NCBI GenBank assembly: GCA_905142475.1
Contig: LR990730.1
Location: forward strand, 2,170,001-2,234,000
Direction: 5' to 3'
Length of the DNA stretch: 64,000 nt
Origin: Xanthomonas hydrangeae
GTDB taxonomy: Bacteria; Pseudomonadota; Gammaproteobacteria; Xanthomonadales; Xanthomonadaceae
Shown: piece by piece, positions 55,401 to 64,000 of the stretch
Numbering within the stretch: the first letter of the stretch is position 1
Layout: each line of letters begins with the position of its first letter
Translations under genes and position numbers: made by a program
Notes under the pieces: generated by a model
The model's database searches: none
The model's input: only the letters and a program-made list of their open reading frames with translations
Told to the model about the DNA's origin: nothing

Positions 55401-56770
55401 GCGTGCGCTTTCCGCCGATCCGTGCCCGTGCGCTGCGTGTAGTGGTGACCCACGCCGGCAGTGCACGCACCGGCATCAAGGAAATTCAGGTCTTCGACAG
55501 CGGCATGCCCGCGCCTGCAATCACCGGCAATGCGCCGCCGCAGGTGCAGGCGTGGCAGCGGGACGATCCCGGTTCCGATGGCAACGTGGTGGTGGATGGC
55601 CGCGTGGGCGACGACGGCTTGCCCAATGGTGCGCTGCAAGTGCGCTGGCAAACACAGCACGCGCCCGACGGCGGCGAAGCGCTGTTTGCGGATGCTGCCG
55701 CACTGCGCACGGCGGTGCGCTTCACCCGCGCAGGGCGCTATACGCTGCGGTTGCTGGTCAACGATGGCGCGCTTGCCGGTCATGCCGATGTGCAGGTGGA
55801 TGCGCCCGAAGCGCCGGCACTGCAGCAGGTGCCGGTACAGGGCATGGCCACTGCCAGCGCCGAAGTCACCAGCGCGCATCACCGCGTGGAGGCGCTCAAC
55901 GACGGCTTCATTCCCGCTGCGGGCAGCGTACCGGGCAACGCACGTCGCTGGGGCAGCTATGGTCGCGCGCAACCTGCATCGGTCTGGTTGCAGTACCGGT
56001 GGCCACGGCCGGTGCGTGTCTCGTCCAGCACGCTGTCGTTGTGGGACGACCAGCCCGACGGCGGCGTGGCACCGCCCTCCAGCTGGAAGCTGCAGTTCCT
56101 GCGCGACGGGCGCTGGCAGGACATCGTGGCCAAGGGCGGCTACCCGATTGCCGGCGGCGCCGCAGCGAGCACGGCGACTTTTGCGCCCATCGTGACAACC
56201 GGGCTGCGTGCAGTGCTGACCACGCAAACGACTACGACCGGGCATGCGGCAGCCGGCGTGGACGAATGGCAGGTGTTTTCCGAACTGCCCAGCCAGCTCG
56301 AGGCGATCGATCTGCGCACTGCGCCCGGGCAGCTGCCCTCGCTGCCACAGGAGGTCACTGCGTTTTATGCAGATGGCAGCGTGCTGCCGGTTGCGGTGCA
56401 GTGGGCGCAGTTGCCGCTGGATCGCCTGAGCGGGGAGGGCGCAGTGGAGCTGCAAGGTTTGGCGGAAGGCGCGATTCCGATCAAGGCCAGCGTCTGGCTG
56501 CGCGCCACGCCGCCGGGGCAGATCACCACCGTGCAGGCGTTGCCAGTGGTGAGCGCGATGGCTGGGCATGCGCCGACGCTGCCGGGTTTTGTCAACGTGC
56601 AGTACAACGACGGTTCGCGCGAACGGCTACCGGTGCAATGGCCGGCGCTGGCACCTGCGCGCTACGCGCACCCCGGCGAGATCGCAGTGACCGGTACGGC
56701 GCAGGGGCGTGTGCCCACCGGGCAGGTGTCGGTTCCGCTGACGGTGCAGATCAAGACTGCCACTCCATGA
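52409..56770 (+). CDS. Large secreted multidomain glycosidase-like protein
   Basis: 1453 residues from the ATG at 52409, 7 bases after AAGGAG (an ATG at 52379 is less well placed). Order: signal anchor (QRSGAAALLWGCAVLSMPSA); an (alpha/alpha)6 glycosidase-like domain (about 50-830) with SLFYRWWVLRFNFLDANVPG, IEGVLGYNNAIVLTTGMFLDDL, a calcium-loop-like DLNHNGLIEYDW, and WKETNNYYPFSVGLMP; an F5/8-type-C (discoidin-like) domain (about 885-1030); a PKD/Ig-like domain; a second discoidin-like domain (about 1150-1285); and two bacterial Ig-like 4 repeats. Accessory domains indicate polysaccharide binding. The catalytic family is not certain. GH43 follows directly, overlapping by 4 bases. Confidence 0.85.
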   Translation: MRRSRVMSFLDRHRRWPRLVQRSGAAALLWGCAVLSMPSAIVHDVQDAPIAATNAAIGEPRFRGPAHPVPDSGVAFAPGGQLARIYAADIARGAGQAPGKDFWIDRMLARDGEGGGAGDNNQWLLTRGRAAYLADHQPAQPGFVGQVAYWHATDYDALLRIQSMQGPQPVQWKEVATQRRQTPSYFSSVFDDASAGVRMRLVKYITEQNVAVASLTFSSLDGAAHALSVQALSPMAQHADGNELIGAFAAYNAITTVFPRLSGDGFRVDGKHLVREVAVPATGETAAVKVQLGLLTHELPEARTEYLRIAAQSPQQAYQAHVASYNRWWVDNLPYLDTPDESITKSLFYRWWVLRFNFLDANVPGNDYQFPVAIEGVLGYNNAIVLTTGMFLDDLKYLRDPLYAYGSWLSAGETAGGGKYTDNPGSPEHWSNSYAQYITASAWRSMQVHGGPAALAQKLARYGSGDVDGVLAAYDLNHNGLIEYDWAAMTGNDADAVSFDWARQRGQIRMDRTESAYVYANAQAAAQAALLAGDTATAQRMQATAQRIRKAVVEVLWQDHSDSADSVGLHGDLLKHRQASGPRLPVDWKETNNYYPFSVGLMPKQGEHDYDPKYVRALRLFADAAQYPLFPFYTANQVDLQARSSGADAGSNNFSTINATVAFRLLGEALRDYPSPFLSAQSYRTLLYWNAWAPYIDGDNRYPDQNEFWAKGSTGNGGKIGYRSWIHHTQLGATNFSMIEDAMGLRPRSDERIELYPIDVGWEYFAAENLRYRDRNLSIVWDRTGTHYGGKVGKGYSVYLDGRLAFRVDRLAHVIYDPASGKVSAAPDAVNRNGVAQVLDAHPLQLAAMSQVRFASTSRTAQILAKAGVDVSLPTTASRNLAEGAGVTASFAAPGFAASAAVDGSTASTPFWGTVGSPSASDWIALDLGAARQLDQVVLYFYRSSSPAGEQHGFPSGTRPGYAAPWIYAVQYQDGAGNWKRVPGQVRDTAIAQGNRNRVRFPPIRARALRVVVTHAGSARTGIKEIQVFDSGMPAPAITGNAPPQVQAWQRDDPGSDGNVVVDGRVGDDGLPNGALQVRWQTQHAPDGGEALFADAAALRTAVRFTRAGRYTLRLLVNDGALAGHADVQVDAPEAPALQQVPVQGMATASAEVTSAHHRVEALNDGFIPAAGSVPGNARRWGSYGRAQPASVWLQYRWPRPVRVSSSTLSLWDDQPDGGVAPPSSWKLQFLRDGRWQDIVAKGGYPIAGGAAASTATFAPIVTTGLRAVLTTQTTTTGHAAAGVDEWQVFSELPSQLEAIDLRTAPGQLPSLPQEVTAFYADGSVLPVAVQWAQLPLDRLSGEGAVELQGLAEGAIPIKASVWLRATPPGQITTVQALPVVSAMAGHAPTLPGFVNVQYNDGSRERLPVQWPALAPARYAHPGEIAVTGTAQGRVPTGQVSVPLTVQIKTATP

Positions 56771-58370
56771 CGCGCATCCTCACTCGCGTGTTCGGACTGG
56801 CATGTGCAGTGTCGCTGGCCAGTGTTCCAGCATGTGCCGCAACGCCAACGCCAACGCCAACGCCAACGCAAGGCAAGCGCCTGCATGCACCCGGCAACCC
56901 GATCCTGGCCGATGGCAGCGGCTATTCGGCCGATCCGGCGCCGCTGGTCGCCGACGGCAAGCTGTACATCCTGGCCGGGCGCGATACCGCCGCGCCCGAC
57001 CAGAACGCATTCGTCATGCCGGGTTGGCAGATGTTCGTCAGCAGCGACCCGGGCAGCGGGCAGTGGATGCATACCGCGATCTCCTGCGCCCGCAGCAGGT
57101 GTTTGCCTGGGCAGAGAAACGCTACGCCTACGCCGCGCAGATCGTGCAGGGGCCGGATGGGCGCTATTACCTGTATGCACCGGTGCAGCAGCGCAATTCG
57201 CCGAACCCTGATCCGTTCGCCATCGGCGTGGCGGTGGCCGACAGCCCGCTCGGCCCCTGGACCGATGCGCATCCGCAAGGGCCGGTGGTGTCGCAGTCGG
57301 CGCCAGGCACCAACGACATCCAGAACATCGACCCAACCGTGCTGGTGGACGAGGATGGGCGGGTGTATCTGTACTGGGGCACCTTCGGCGCGTTGTATGG
57401 CGTGGAACTGCAGCGCGACATGGTCAGCTTCAAGGGCACGCCGGTGCGGGTGGAGACGCTGGCCGGCTATTTCGAAGCGCCCTGGCTGTTCAAGCGCAAC
57501 GGCAGCTACTACCTGGCGTATGCGGCCAACAATGCCGGCCGCGATTCCGCCTGCACGCCCACGCTGTATCACGCGTGCATCGCCTATGCGAGCGCGCCGA
57601 CTGCGCTGGGGCCGTGGACCTATCGCGGCGTCGTGCTGCCGCCGGTGTCCTCGACGACCTCGCATCCCGGCATAGTGGCCTTCAACAAGCAGTGGTATCT
57701 GGTCTATCACACCGCCGATGCGCGCGGTGGCGGGCATTTTCGCCGCAGTGTGGCGATCGATCGCCTGGAGTGGGACGACAGCACGCAACCGGCCCGCATT
57801 CGCACCGTCGCACCGACCCGGCGCCCGCAGCCGCCCACACCGCCGCAGCGCAATCAGGCGCCTGCCGCCTACGCCACCGCCTCCAACGGCCCGGACATTC
57901 CGCTGCAGTACTGGATGGCCGCGCTCAACGACGGCATCGTCAAGGCCAATCCACTGCCGCCGCAACTGTGGGGCAGCTGGACGCCAAACAATCCGCCGCA
58001 GCAGTGGATTCAATACAGCTGGTCACAGCCGGTGACCCTGGACCGCACCCGCATCGTGTTCTGGGCCGATCAGCCGGCCGGTGCGCAGATCGGCGTGGCG
58101 CCGCCCGCGCGTTGGTATCTGGAATTTCGCCAGGGCGGGCAATGGCATCCGGTGCAGCCGAGCGACAGCTACGGCACGCGCGTCGATCGCTACGAAGCGG
58201 TGTCGTTCGCGCCGGTGACAACGCGTTGCGTGCGTGTGGTGCTGGAGGCCTCCGGCGCAGGAACCCGCCACGCCGCGCTGGCGGTGCAGGAATGGGAAGT
58301 GTTGGTGCCGCAGCCGCAGCGTCTTCCTGCAGCGAGCGCTGCCGACAGTACACACTGCGATGCGCCTTAA
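56767..58370 (+). pseudogene. GH43-family glycosidase gene broken by a frameshift
   Basis: The start at 56767 gives a signal peptide (MTRILTRVFGLACAVSLASVPACA), a TPTPTPTPTQ linker and the GH43 opening DPAPLVADGKLYILAGRD with the catalytic base. At about 57070-57077 the coding signal moves to the next frame (YRDLLRPQQVFAWAEKRYAY), which fits loss of one base. The second frame holds NIDPTVLVDEDGRVYLYWG (pKa-modulating Asp) and YFEAPWLFKRNGSYYLAYA (general acid Glu), then a discoidin-like C-terminal domain to 58370. All three catalytic residues exist, but not in one frame. GH43 enzymes cleave arabinose or xylose linkages. It may be a true pseudogene or a sequencing error. Confidence 0.85.
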
Positions 58371-58561
58371 CGCGGCTGAAAAAGCGCTGGCGCCCACGCT
58401 GCGGCTGGATGCTGGCGACGCGACGCAATCGTCGGCGTGCAGGCAGCGCAATCAGGGTGTGCCCGACTCGGGCAGTCACCGCATTGCATCAACCACGCTT
58501 TCCCATCTCGACTTGCATGACAGGTGTCGATCGTGACCACGCTCCATTCCCGGACAAACGC

Positions 58562-60913
58562 ATGAAGCCAACGCTGCACCACACACAGACATCCCGGTGG
58601 CACACCATCGCAGGGTGGTGCCTGAGCATCGCGCTCTGCTCGTTATCGGCAAGCGTAGCGGCTGCATCGGCCGCAGCCACGCCCACACCGGCGCAGTACG
58701 CGCAGGCCATCGGCTTGTCCGATCACTACGCGTCCCTGGTCGACCAGCAACCGACGGCGCCAGTGTGGATCGATGCGGGACGCTTCCTGTATCGGCGCGG
58801 CGTTGCACGCACCAACCAGGCGCCGGCCATCGAGTACCGCCTGGTGGATGCCGCCAGTGGCCGCAATACGCTGGCCTTCGATCATGCGCGACTGGCGGTG
58901 GCGTTGACGCAGGCCGGTGCGCAGGACATCGATGCAACGCAACTGCAGCTGGAGGACCCCACGCTGCAACAGCAACGCCTGGGCTTTCAGCTGGCGAAGC
59001 TGGGCTGGCAATGCGATCTGGCGCGCTACCGCTGCGAACATGTGCCCGAGCGCGATGTGCCGGCCGAGTCGATGGACATGCGTCTGCCGTTCAAGCAGGG
59101 CGAACGCGAGGCCAAGGTGTCGCCGGATGGCCGCTGGCGCGCCTGGGTGGAGCAAGCCAATCTGGTCATCGCCCCGGTGGGCGGTGGCGAGCGCAGCGTG
59201 CTCAGTCGTGATGGTCGTGCCGATGATTACTACGCGCTCGACAGCATCCAGTGGTCGCCGGATTCGCAGCATCTGGCCGCGTATCGGGTCAAGGCGCCGC
59301 CGCCGCGCATGGTCTATTACATCGAATCGGCACCGGCCGATCAGGTGCAGCCCAAGTTGCACCAACAGGTCTATCCCAAGCCCGGCGATGTGTTGCCGGT
59401 GATGCAGCCGGTGTTGTTCGACATCGCCACGCGCGCGGCGCATCCGGTGGCGATGACCTTGCTGCCCAATGCCTTCAGCTTGAGCGAGATGGTCTGGTGG
59501 AAGGACAGCCGCGGCTTCACCTTCGAATACAACGCGCGCGGCCATCAGCTGTATCGGGTCATCGAAGTGGACGCACGCACGGCCACCGCGCGCACCTTGA
59601 TCGAAGAGACCTCGCCCACCTTCATCGAATACTCCGAACTCAGTGGCGACCACGAGAACGGCGGCAAGCACGCGCGGCGCGATCTGGCCGATGGCAGGCA
59701 GATCCTGTGGGCCTCCGAGCGCGATGGTTGGGAGCATGTGTATCTCTACGACGGCCGCAGCGGCGAGGTGATTCGCCAGGTCACCCGCGGCGATTGGGTG
59801 GTACGCAAGCTAGATTACCTCGACGAGGCCGCAGGGCAGCTGTATTTCACCGCCTCCGGCATGCAGCCCGGCGAAGACCCGTATTACCGCCACGCCTATC
59901 GCATCGGCCTGGACGGCAGCGGGCTCACTGCGTTGACGCCAACTGCCGCCGACCATCAGGTCAGTTACTCGCCGGATGGAAAGTGGTTGCTGGACCTCTA
60001 CTCGCGCGTGGATCTTGGACCGGTGCTGGAGTTGCGGCGCAGCGTCGATGGCAGCCTGGCGCGCACGGTGGAGCGTACCGATCTGAGTCGTCTACAGGCC
60101 GCTGGCTGGCAGCCGCCGCTGCCGTTCCATACCACCGGGCGCGATGGCAGGACCGAGATCTGGGGCGTGATCCAGCGCCCGCAGCAACTGAATCCGCAGC
60201 AGCGCTACCGCGTGATCGAATACATTTACGCCGGCCCGCAGGGCTCGTTCGTGCCGAAGAGTTTCACCACGCGCGTGTCGGCGCTGACGGGGCTGGGCTT
60301 TGCGGTCGCTGCGATCGATGGCATGGGCACCAACAATCGCGCGCGCGCCTTCCACGATGTGGCCTGGCGCAATCTCAAGGATGCCGGCTTGCCGGATCGT
60401 ATCGCCTGGCATAAGGCCGCCGCCGCGCAATATCCGTGGTACGACATCGCCGGCGGTGTCGGTGTGTACGGCACCTCGGCAGGTGGCCAGAACGCGCTGG
60501 GCGCGCTGCTGTTTCATCCGGAATTCTATGTGGCGGGCGTAGCCAACTCCGGTTGCCACGACAACCGCATGGACAAGATCTGGTGGAACGAACAATGGAT
60601 GGGCTGGCCGGTGGGGCCGTGGTACGCCGAATCGTCGAACGTGGAAAACGCAGCACGGCTGCAAGGCCATCTGCTGCTGGTCACCGGCGACATGGACATG
60701 AATGTCGACCCGGCCAGCACCTTCCAGGTGGCCGACCGCCTGATCAAGGCCGGCAAGGATTTCGATCTGCTGGTAGTGCCTGGCGGCGATCACGGTGCCG
60801 TTGGCGATTACGGCAAGCGCCGTCTGCTGGATTTCTTCATGCGCTGGATGCAGCAATCGCCAACGCCGGAATGGAATCGCAACCCGGCAACGCCGACGAC
60901 GCAGGCACCGTGA
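58562..60913 (+). CDS. S9 family prolyl oligopeptidase / DPP-IV-like peptidase (second copy)
   Basis: 783 residues from the ATG at 58562. Signal peptide [23 protein letters not shown]. It shares the propeller and hydrolase layout with the protein at 39929-42277: [36 protein letters not shown] (nucleophile Ser), [14 protein letters not shown] (Asp) and [13 protein letters not shown] (His). The two are clear paralogues, both with SAGG after the serine. Expected in the periplasm, cutting Xaa-Pro bonds. It is separated from the GH43 gene by about 190 bases and ends at a strong intrinsic terminator. Confidence 0.92.
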   Translation: MKPTLHHTQTSRWHTIAGWCLSIALCSLSASVAAASAAATPTPAQYAQAIGLSDHYASLVDQQPTAPVWIDAGRFLYRRGVARTNQAPAIEYRLVDAASGRNTLAFDHARLAVALTQAGAQDIDATQLQLEDPTLQQQRLGFQLAKLGWQCDLARYRCEHVPERDVPAESMDMRLPFKQGEREAKVSPDGRWRAWVEQANLVIAPVGGGERSVLSRDGRADDYYALDSIQWSPDSQHLAAYRVKAPPPRMVYYIESAPADQVQPKLHQQVYPKPGDVLPVMQPVLFDIATRAAHPVAMTLLPNAFSLSEMVWWKDSRGFTFEYNARGHQLYRVIEVDARTATARTLIEETSPTFIEYSELSGDHENGGKHARRDLADGRQILWASERDGWEHVYLYDGRSGEVIRQVTRGDWVVRKLDYLDEAAGQLYFTASGMQPGEDPYYRHAYRIGLDGSGLTALTPTAADHQVSYSPDGKWLLDLYSRVDLGPVLELRRSVDGSLARTVERTDLSRLQAAGWQPPLPFHTTGRDGRTEIWGVIQRPQQLNPQQRYRVIEYIYAGPQGSFVPKSFTTRVSALTGLGFAVAAIDGMGTNNRARAFHDVAWRNLKDAGLPDRIAWHKAAAAQYPWYDIAGGVGVYGTSAGGQNALGALLFHPEFYVAGVANSGCHDNRMDKIWWNEQWMGWPVGPWYAESSNVENAARLQGHLLLVTGDMDMNVDPASTFQVADRLIKAGKDFDLLVVPGGDHGAVGDYGKRRLLDFFMRWMQQSPTPEWNRNPATPTTQAP

Positions 60914-61473
60914 TGGATGAGGGTTGCGTGCCACGGCACGCTGCCTGATCGCGCACTGTGTGCCCTGTTGGAGCAAGCAATGCGCACAGGAGAATGCGCA
61001 TTGCTTGCTGTCATTTTTGCCGGCGCGCCCAAACATCAGTACAGGTAATGACAAGCGATACGTCGAGGCAGCTGCTTCGAAAACTGCCGCGTCACGGCAC
61101 GCCCAGCTGCAGACTGGACTGCCAACACAACGCCAACCGATGATCGTTCAGATGCGAACCATGCTGTTTTCCGCATGCGTGGTCGCCAAATGCGACAAGA
61201 CGTGGCGCGTGCGCACAGGCACATTGTGACCAGCTGATGAAACTGGAGCGCATGGGCGACTCCAGTGCGGAATGACCTCTTTAGACAACGCGCGTCGTTG
61301 CGTGGCCTCTGCTGGTCGCGCGCAGCGCAGGTTGTCTGCGTGTCCACGGTATGGCCGTCGTCAAAGAGGTCGCTGCGACGCGCCGCTGCCACTTGTCTCC
61401 ACCCGCGCTGGTGCACGCCGGCACGGGCGTGTGTTGCCCGCCGTTTGTCTGTCGTTTGAATCAGGAGCTCCGC
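60914..61473. other. 560-base gene-free interval between S9 gene and TonB receptor
   Basis: It starts with the terminator at 60972-61018 and otherwise shows no gene. The last 200 bases must hold the receptor promoter; a good ribosome site AGGAG lies 6 bases before the ATG at 61474. No operator-like palindrome was found. Confidence 0.6.
60972..61018 (+). terminator. Strong intrinsic terminator after the S9 peptidase gene
   Basis: Perfect 15-bp stem AGCAAGCAATGCGCA / TGCGCATTGCTTGCT, 8-base loop CAGGAGAA, and a TTTTT run five bases after the stem. It closes the transcript that ends with the S9 peptidase and insulates the next receptor gene. Confidence 0.9.
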
Positions 61474-64000
61474 ATGCCGATGTTGCTGTTGCCTTTCTCA
61501 CGCACCACCGTGGCCAGTGTGCGGCCCGTGCCGAGCATGCTTGCCAGCGCGCTGGTACTGGCACTTTCCGCAACTGCGGCGACTCCAGTGGCTGCGCAGC
61601 AGGCAGGCAGCACGAGCGATGCGCCGCAAACGCTCGATAGCGTGGTCGTCACCGGATCGCGCCTGCGCCGCGTGGATACCGAAACCGCCAATCCGGTGAT
61701 CACCGTCAGCCAGGAACAGATAGCCGCCACCGGCAAGGCCACTGTCGGCGATCTGCTGCAGGAACTGCCATCCATTGCCGGCAACGCCACCAACCCGTAT
61801 ACCAACAACGGCGGCGGCACCGGCGCCTCGGCGATTTCGCTGCGCGGCTTGGGCGATAAGCGCACGCTGGTGCTGGTCAACGGTATCCGGCTCGCCTACA
61901 ACGACGTCAATGCGATTCCGGCCAGCATGATCGAGCGCATCGAAGTGCTCAGCAATGGCGCCTCTGCGGTGTATGGCTCCGATGCCATCGGTGGTGTGGT
62001 CAATTTCATCCTGCGCAGCCAGTTCGACGGGGTGCAGTTCAGCAGCGACTTCGGCACCAGCAGCGAGGGCGATGGCAACCGACGCAACTTTGCCTTGACC
62101 ACCGGCAAGACCTGGGAACGCGGCAGCCTGATCGGCGGCCTGTCGTACCACAACATCGACCCGGTCTCTGCAGCGGCGCGCGACTATTCCAAGGACGCAC
62201 TCGCGTTGACCGATGGGCAACCGGTGAAGCAGGGCTCGTCCGCCACGCCGACCGGCACGGTCAATTTCAACGATGGCTCGGAACAATCGAATCAACTCGC
62301 GCAGGCCAACGGCTGCGGACGCGTCACCCTCAACAGCGGCGTCACCGGCCGCGCCGGTCCGGGCGATTTCCACTGCTACAACGCCAGTGCCGACTCCTAC
62401 AACTACCAACCCTTCAATCTGCTGCAGACCCCGCAAAAGCGCACCAACGCCTTTTTGTTAGGTACTTATCGCTTTACCGACAATGTCGAAGGCTACGTCA
62501 ACACCTGGTTCAGTAAAACCGAATCGGCCTCGATCATTGCGCCGATTCCGATCTTCTCCAACGGCGACAACATCCTGGTGTCGTCACAGAGTTACTACAA
62601 CCCGTTCGGGGTGAACTTCGGCACCGATCGCAGCACCGGCACCTCCTACAACGATCTCAACACGCGCGCCACCGTGCTGGGCAATCGCAGCTATCAATAC
62701 AACACCTACAACTTCCAGATCAGCCCCGGGTTGCGCGGCCGCTTCGGCGACAGCTCCTGGCAGTGGGACGCCAACTTCAATTACGGCAAGGTCAAACAGA
62801 AGTCGATCAACAACGGTTTTCTCGACTACGCAACGTTCAATCAGGCGATCGGCCCCTCGTTCCTGGATGGCGATGGTGTGGTCAAGTGTGGCAGTGCGGG
62901 CGCGACGGTTGCCGGCTGTACTCCGCTGAATTTCTTCAACCTCAACGACAGCAGCAACCTCACCACCCTGCAGGGCATGGTGGTCAATCCGATCGTGACC
63001 AGCGTCTACACCGTCAAGCAATTCGAGGCCAATGCCAACGGTTCGCTGTTCGATTTGCCGGCCGGCACCGTCAGCTTGGCAAGCGGCATCTCCTATCGCA
63101 AGGAGCGCTCGACCACCGCCTCCGATGCGCTGTGGACTGGCGATGAAGACGGCCTGTGCGGTGTGATCGAGTTCTGCGCATCCACCTTGAGCGGCAGTTT
63201 CGACGTCAAGGAAGCCTATGCCGAAGCCCTGTTCCCGCTGCTCAAGGACCTGCCCGGCATCAACGCGTTGAACATCACGCTGGGCACGCGTTTTTCCGAC
63301 TTCAGTTCGGTCGGCAGCAAGACCAATAGCAAGGTGTCGCTGGAATATCGCCCGATCGAAAATCTGTTGCTGCGCGGCACTGTTTCGCAGGTGTTCCGCG
63401 CGCCCAACATCAACGAGTTGTATGCCGGCGTGGCCGGCGATGCGGCCACCGTCAACGACCCGTGCAACGGTTACACCGGCGGCAACAGCGTGGCCTGCGC
63501 GAACGTGCCGACCAACGGCAGCTATCAGCAATCCGATGGTCAGGTGTCGGGCAAGGTGTCCGGCGCGGTGGTGGCCGGTTATCAACTCAAGCCGGAAACC
63601 GGCAAGTCCTACGATGTGGGGCTGGTCTACGACCCGCAGTGGATCGATGGCCTGTCGCTGAGCGCGGACTGGTGGCGCATCGATCTGGAAGACACCATCA
63701 CCACCGTGTCGGCGCAGACCGTACTCAATCAATGCTTCGCCAACTCGGCCAGTTCCTTCTGCGCGCTGATCCATCGCAACGGCAACGGCACCATCAATTA
63801 CATCGCCGAGCCCACCGTCAACCTGGGCAAGCTCTGGGCCAAGGGCATCGATTTCAATCTGACCTATCGCCTGCCATCCACGCCTTGGGGCAATGTCACT
63901 GCAGGGCTCAATGGCACCTATCTCACCCGTTACGACGTGCTGCCCGATACCACCGATCCCAGCTCGGTCACCATCCACAACGTGGGCCGCTACACCCAGG
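61474..64000 (+). CDS. TonB-dependent outer-membrane receptor (3' end outside window)
   Basis: At least 842 residues; the frame is open to the window edge. Signal peptide (MLASALVLALSATAATPVAAQQ), then LDSVVVTGSRLRRVDTETAN (TonB box area), the plug with VGDLLQELPSIAGNATN, SAISLRGLGDKRTLVLVNG and IPASMIERIEVLSNGASAVYGSDAIGGVVNFIL, then the barrel. It is a paralogue of the receptor at 49541, sharing the RRVD-ET opening. It probably imports the fragments released by the nearby glycosidases and peptidases. Start supported by an AGGAG ribosome site. Confidence 0.94.
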   Translation, partial: MPMLLLPFSRTTVASVRPVPSMLASALVLALSATAATPVAAQQAGSTSDAPQTLDSVVVTGSRLRRVDTETANPVITVSQEQIAATGKATVGDLLQELPSIAGNATNPYTNNGGGTGASAISLRGLGDKRTLVLVNGIRLAYNDVNAIPASMIERIEVLSNGASAVYGSDAIGGVVNFILRSQFDGVQFSSDFGTSSEGDGNRRNFALTTGKTWERGSLIGGLSYHNIDPVSAAARDYSKDALALTDGQPVKQGSSATPTGTVNFNDGSEQSNQLAQANGCGRVTLNSGVTGRAGPGDFHCYNASADSYNYQPFNLLQTPQKRTNAFLLGTYRFTDNVEGYVNTWFSKTESASIIAPIPIFSNGDNILVSSQSYYNPFGVNFGTDRSTGTSYNDLNTRATVLGNRSYQYNTYNFQISPGLRGRFGDSSWQWDANFNYGKVKQKSINNGFLDYATFNQAIGPSFLDGDGVVKCGSAGATVAGCTPLNFFNLNDSSNLTTLQGMVVNPIVTSVYTVKQFEANANGSLFDLPAGTVSLASGISYRKERSTTASDALWTGDEDGLCGVIEFCASTLSGSFDVKEAYAEALFPLLKDLPGINALNITLGTRFSDFSSVGSKTNSKVSLEYRPIENLLLRGTVSQVFRAPNINELYAGVAGDAATVNDPCNGYTGGNSVACANVPTNGSYQQSDGQVSGKVSGAVVAGYQLKPETGKSYDVGLVYDPQWIDGLSLSADWWRIDLEDTITTVSAQTVLNQCFANSASSFCALIHRNGNGTINYIAEPTVNLGKLWAKGIDFNLTYRLPSTPWGNVTAGLNGTYLTRYDVLPDTTDPSSVTIHNVGRYTQ

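Noticed and set aside
56841..56870. Phase-variable repeat (AACGCC) in the GH43 gene
   Set aside because: The unit is six bases, so copy-number change keeps the frame; it cannot cause the frameshift 200 bases downstream.

Overview
The window is a GC-rich chromosomal segment of a Xanthomonas species. The left end carries the distal part of the xanthan operon (3' end of gumJ, then gumK, gumL, gumM), followed by a cupin gene, gumN, gumO and gumP. The later order (dxs, tRNA-Phe, a LOV-domain hybrid histidine kinase, yggX-mutY-ftsY) fits the X. citri / axonopodis / euvesicatoria group. This placement comes from gene content and order and has not been checked by a database search.

Layout. (1) 1-3470: xanthan flippase end, glucuronosyltransferase, pyruvyl transferase and glucosyltransferase. 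(2) 3505-11045: a cupin gene and gumN, then a tightly packed run of six genes: ketoacyl synthase III (gumO), metallo-beta-lactamase-fold hydrolase (gumP), epimerase/3-beta-HSD-like reductase, ceramide-glucosyltransferase-like enzyme, an unrecognised 210-residue protein and a UGT-type glycosyltransferase. This looks like a lipid-glycoside pathway. (3) 11390-25642: mostly housekeeping genes: dxs, an HNH protein, acyl-CoA dehydrogenase, LEA-type lipoprotein, lipocalin, tRNA-Phe, small hypotheticals, a methyltransferase, the LOV kinase, yggX, mutY and ftsY. (4) 25847-34388: a PAS-AraC regulator divergent from a complete trans-4-hydroxy-L-proline catabolic operon (epimerase, three-subunit D-hydroxyproline dehydrogenase, DapA-like deaminase, semialdehyde dehydrogenase) that ends in an M24 Xaa-Pro-type peptidase. 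(5) 34506-43914: two DUF885 peptidases, an amino-acid permease, an S9 prolyl peptidase and a GH35-like beta-galactosidase, mostly with overlapping stop/start codons. (6) 44147-46236: an orphan mini flagellar rod-like protein, a repeat cluster and a DUF5694 protein. (7) 46744-64000: a Tat-exported alpha/alpha-barrel protein, a TonB-dependent receptor, a 1453-residue multidomain glycosidase-like protein, a frameshifted GH43 gene, a second S9 peptidase and a second TonB-dependent receptor cut by the window end.

How the genes may work together. Regions 4, 5 and 7 can be read as one programme for feeding on plant hydroxyproline-rich glycoproteins (extensins, arabinogalactan proteins). Glycosidases would strip arabinose and galactose, TonB receptors would import the fragments, proline-tolerant peptidases would cut the backbone, a permease would carry the products in, and the hydroxyproline operon would convert them to alpha-ketoglutarate. 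The enzyme assignments are well supported by motifs; the integrated function is inference.

Repeats. Two composite modules, each made of two nested palindromes of about 108 bp, lie in inverted orientation about 23 kb apart (21845-22200 and 44719-45066). A single relative lies at 11224-11327. No insertion sequence, CRISPR array or prophage was recognised.
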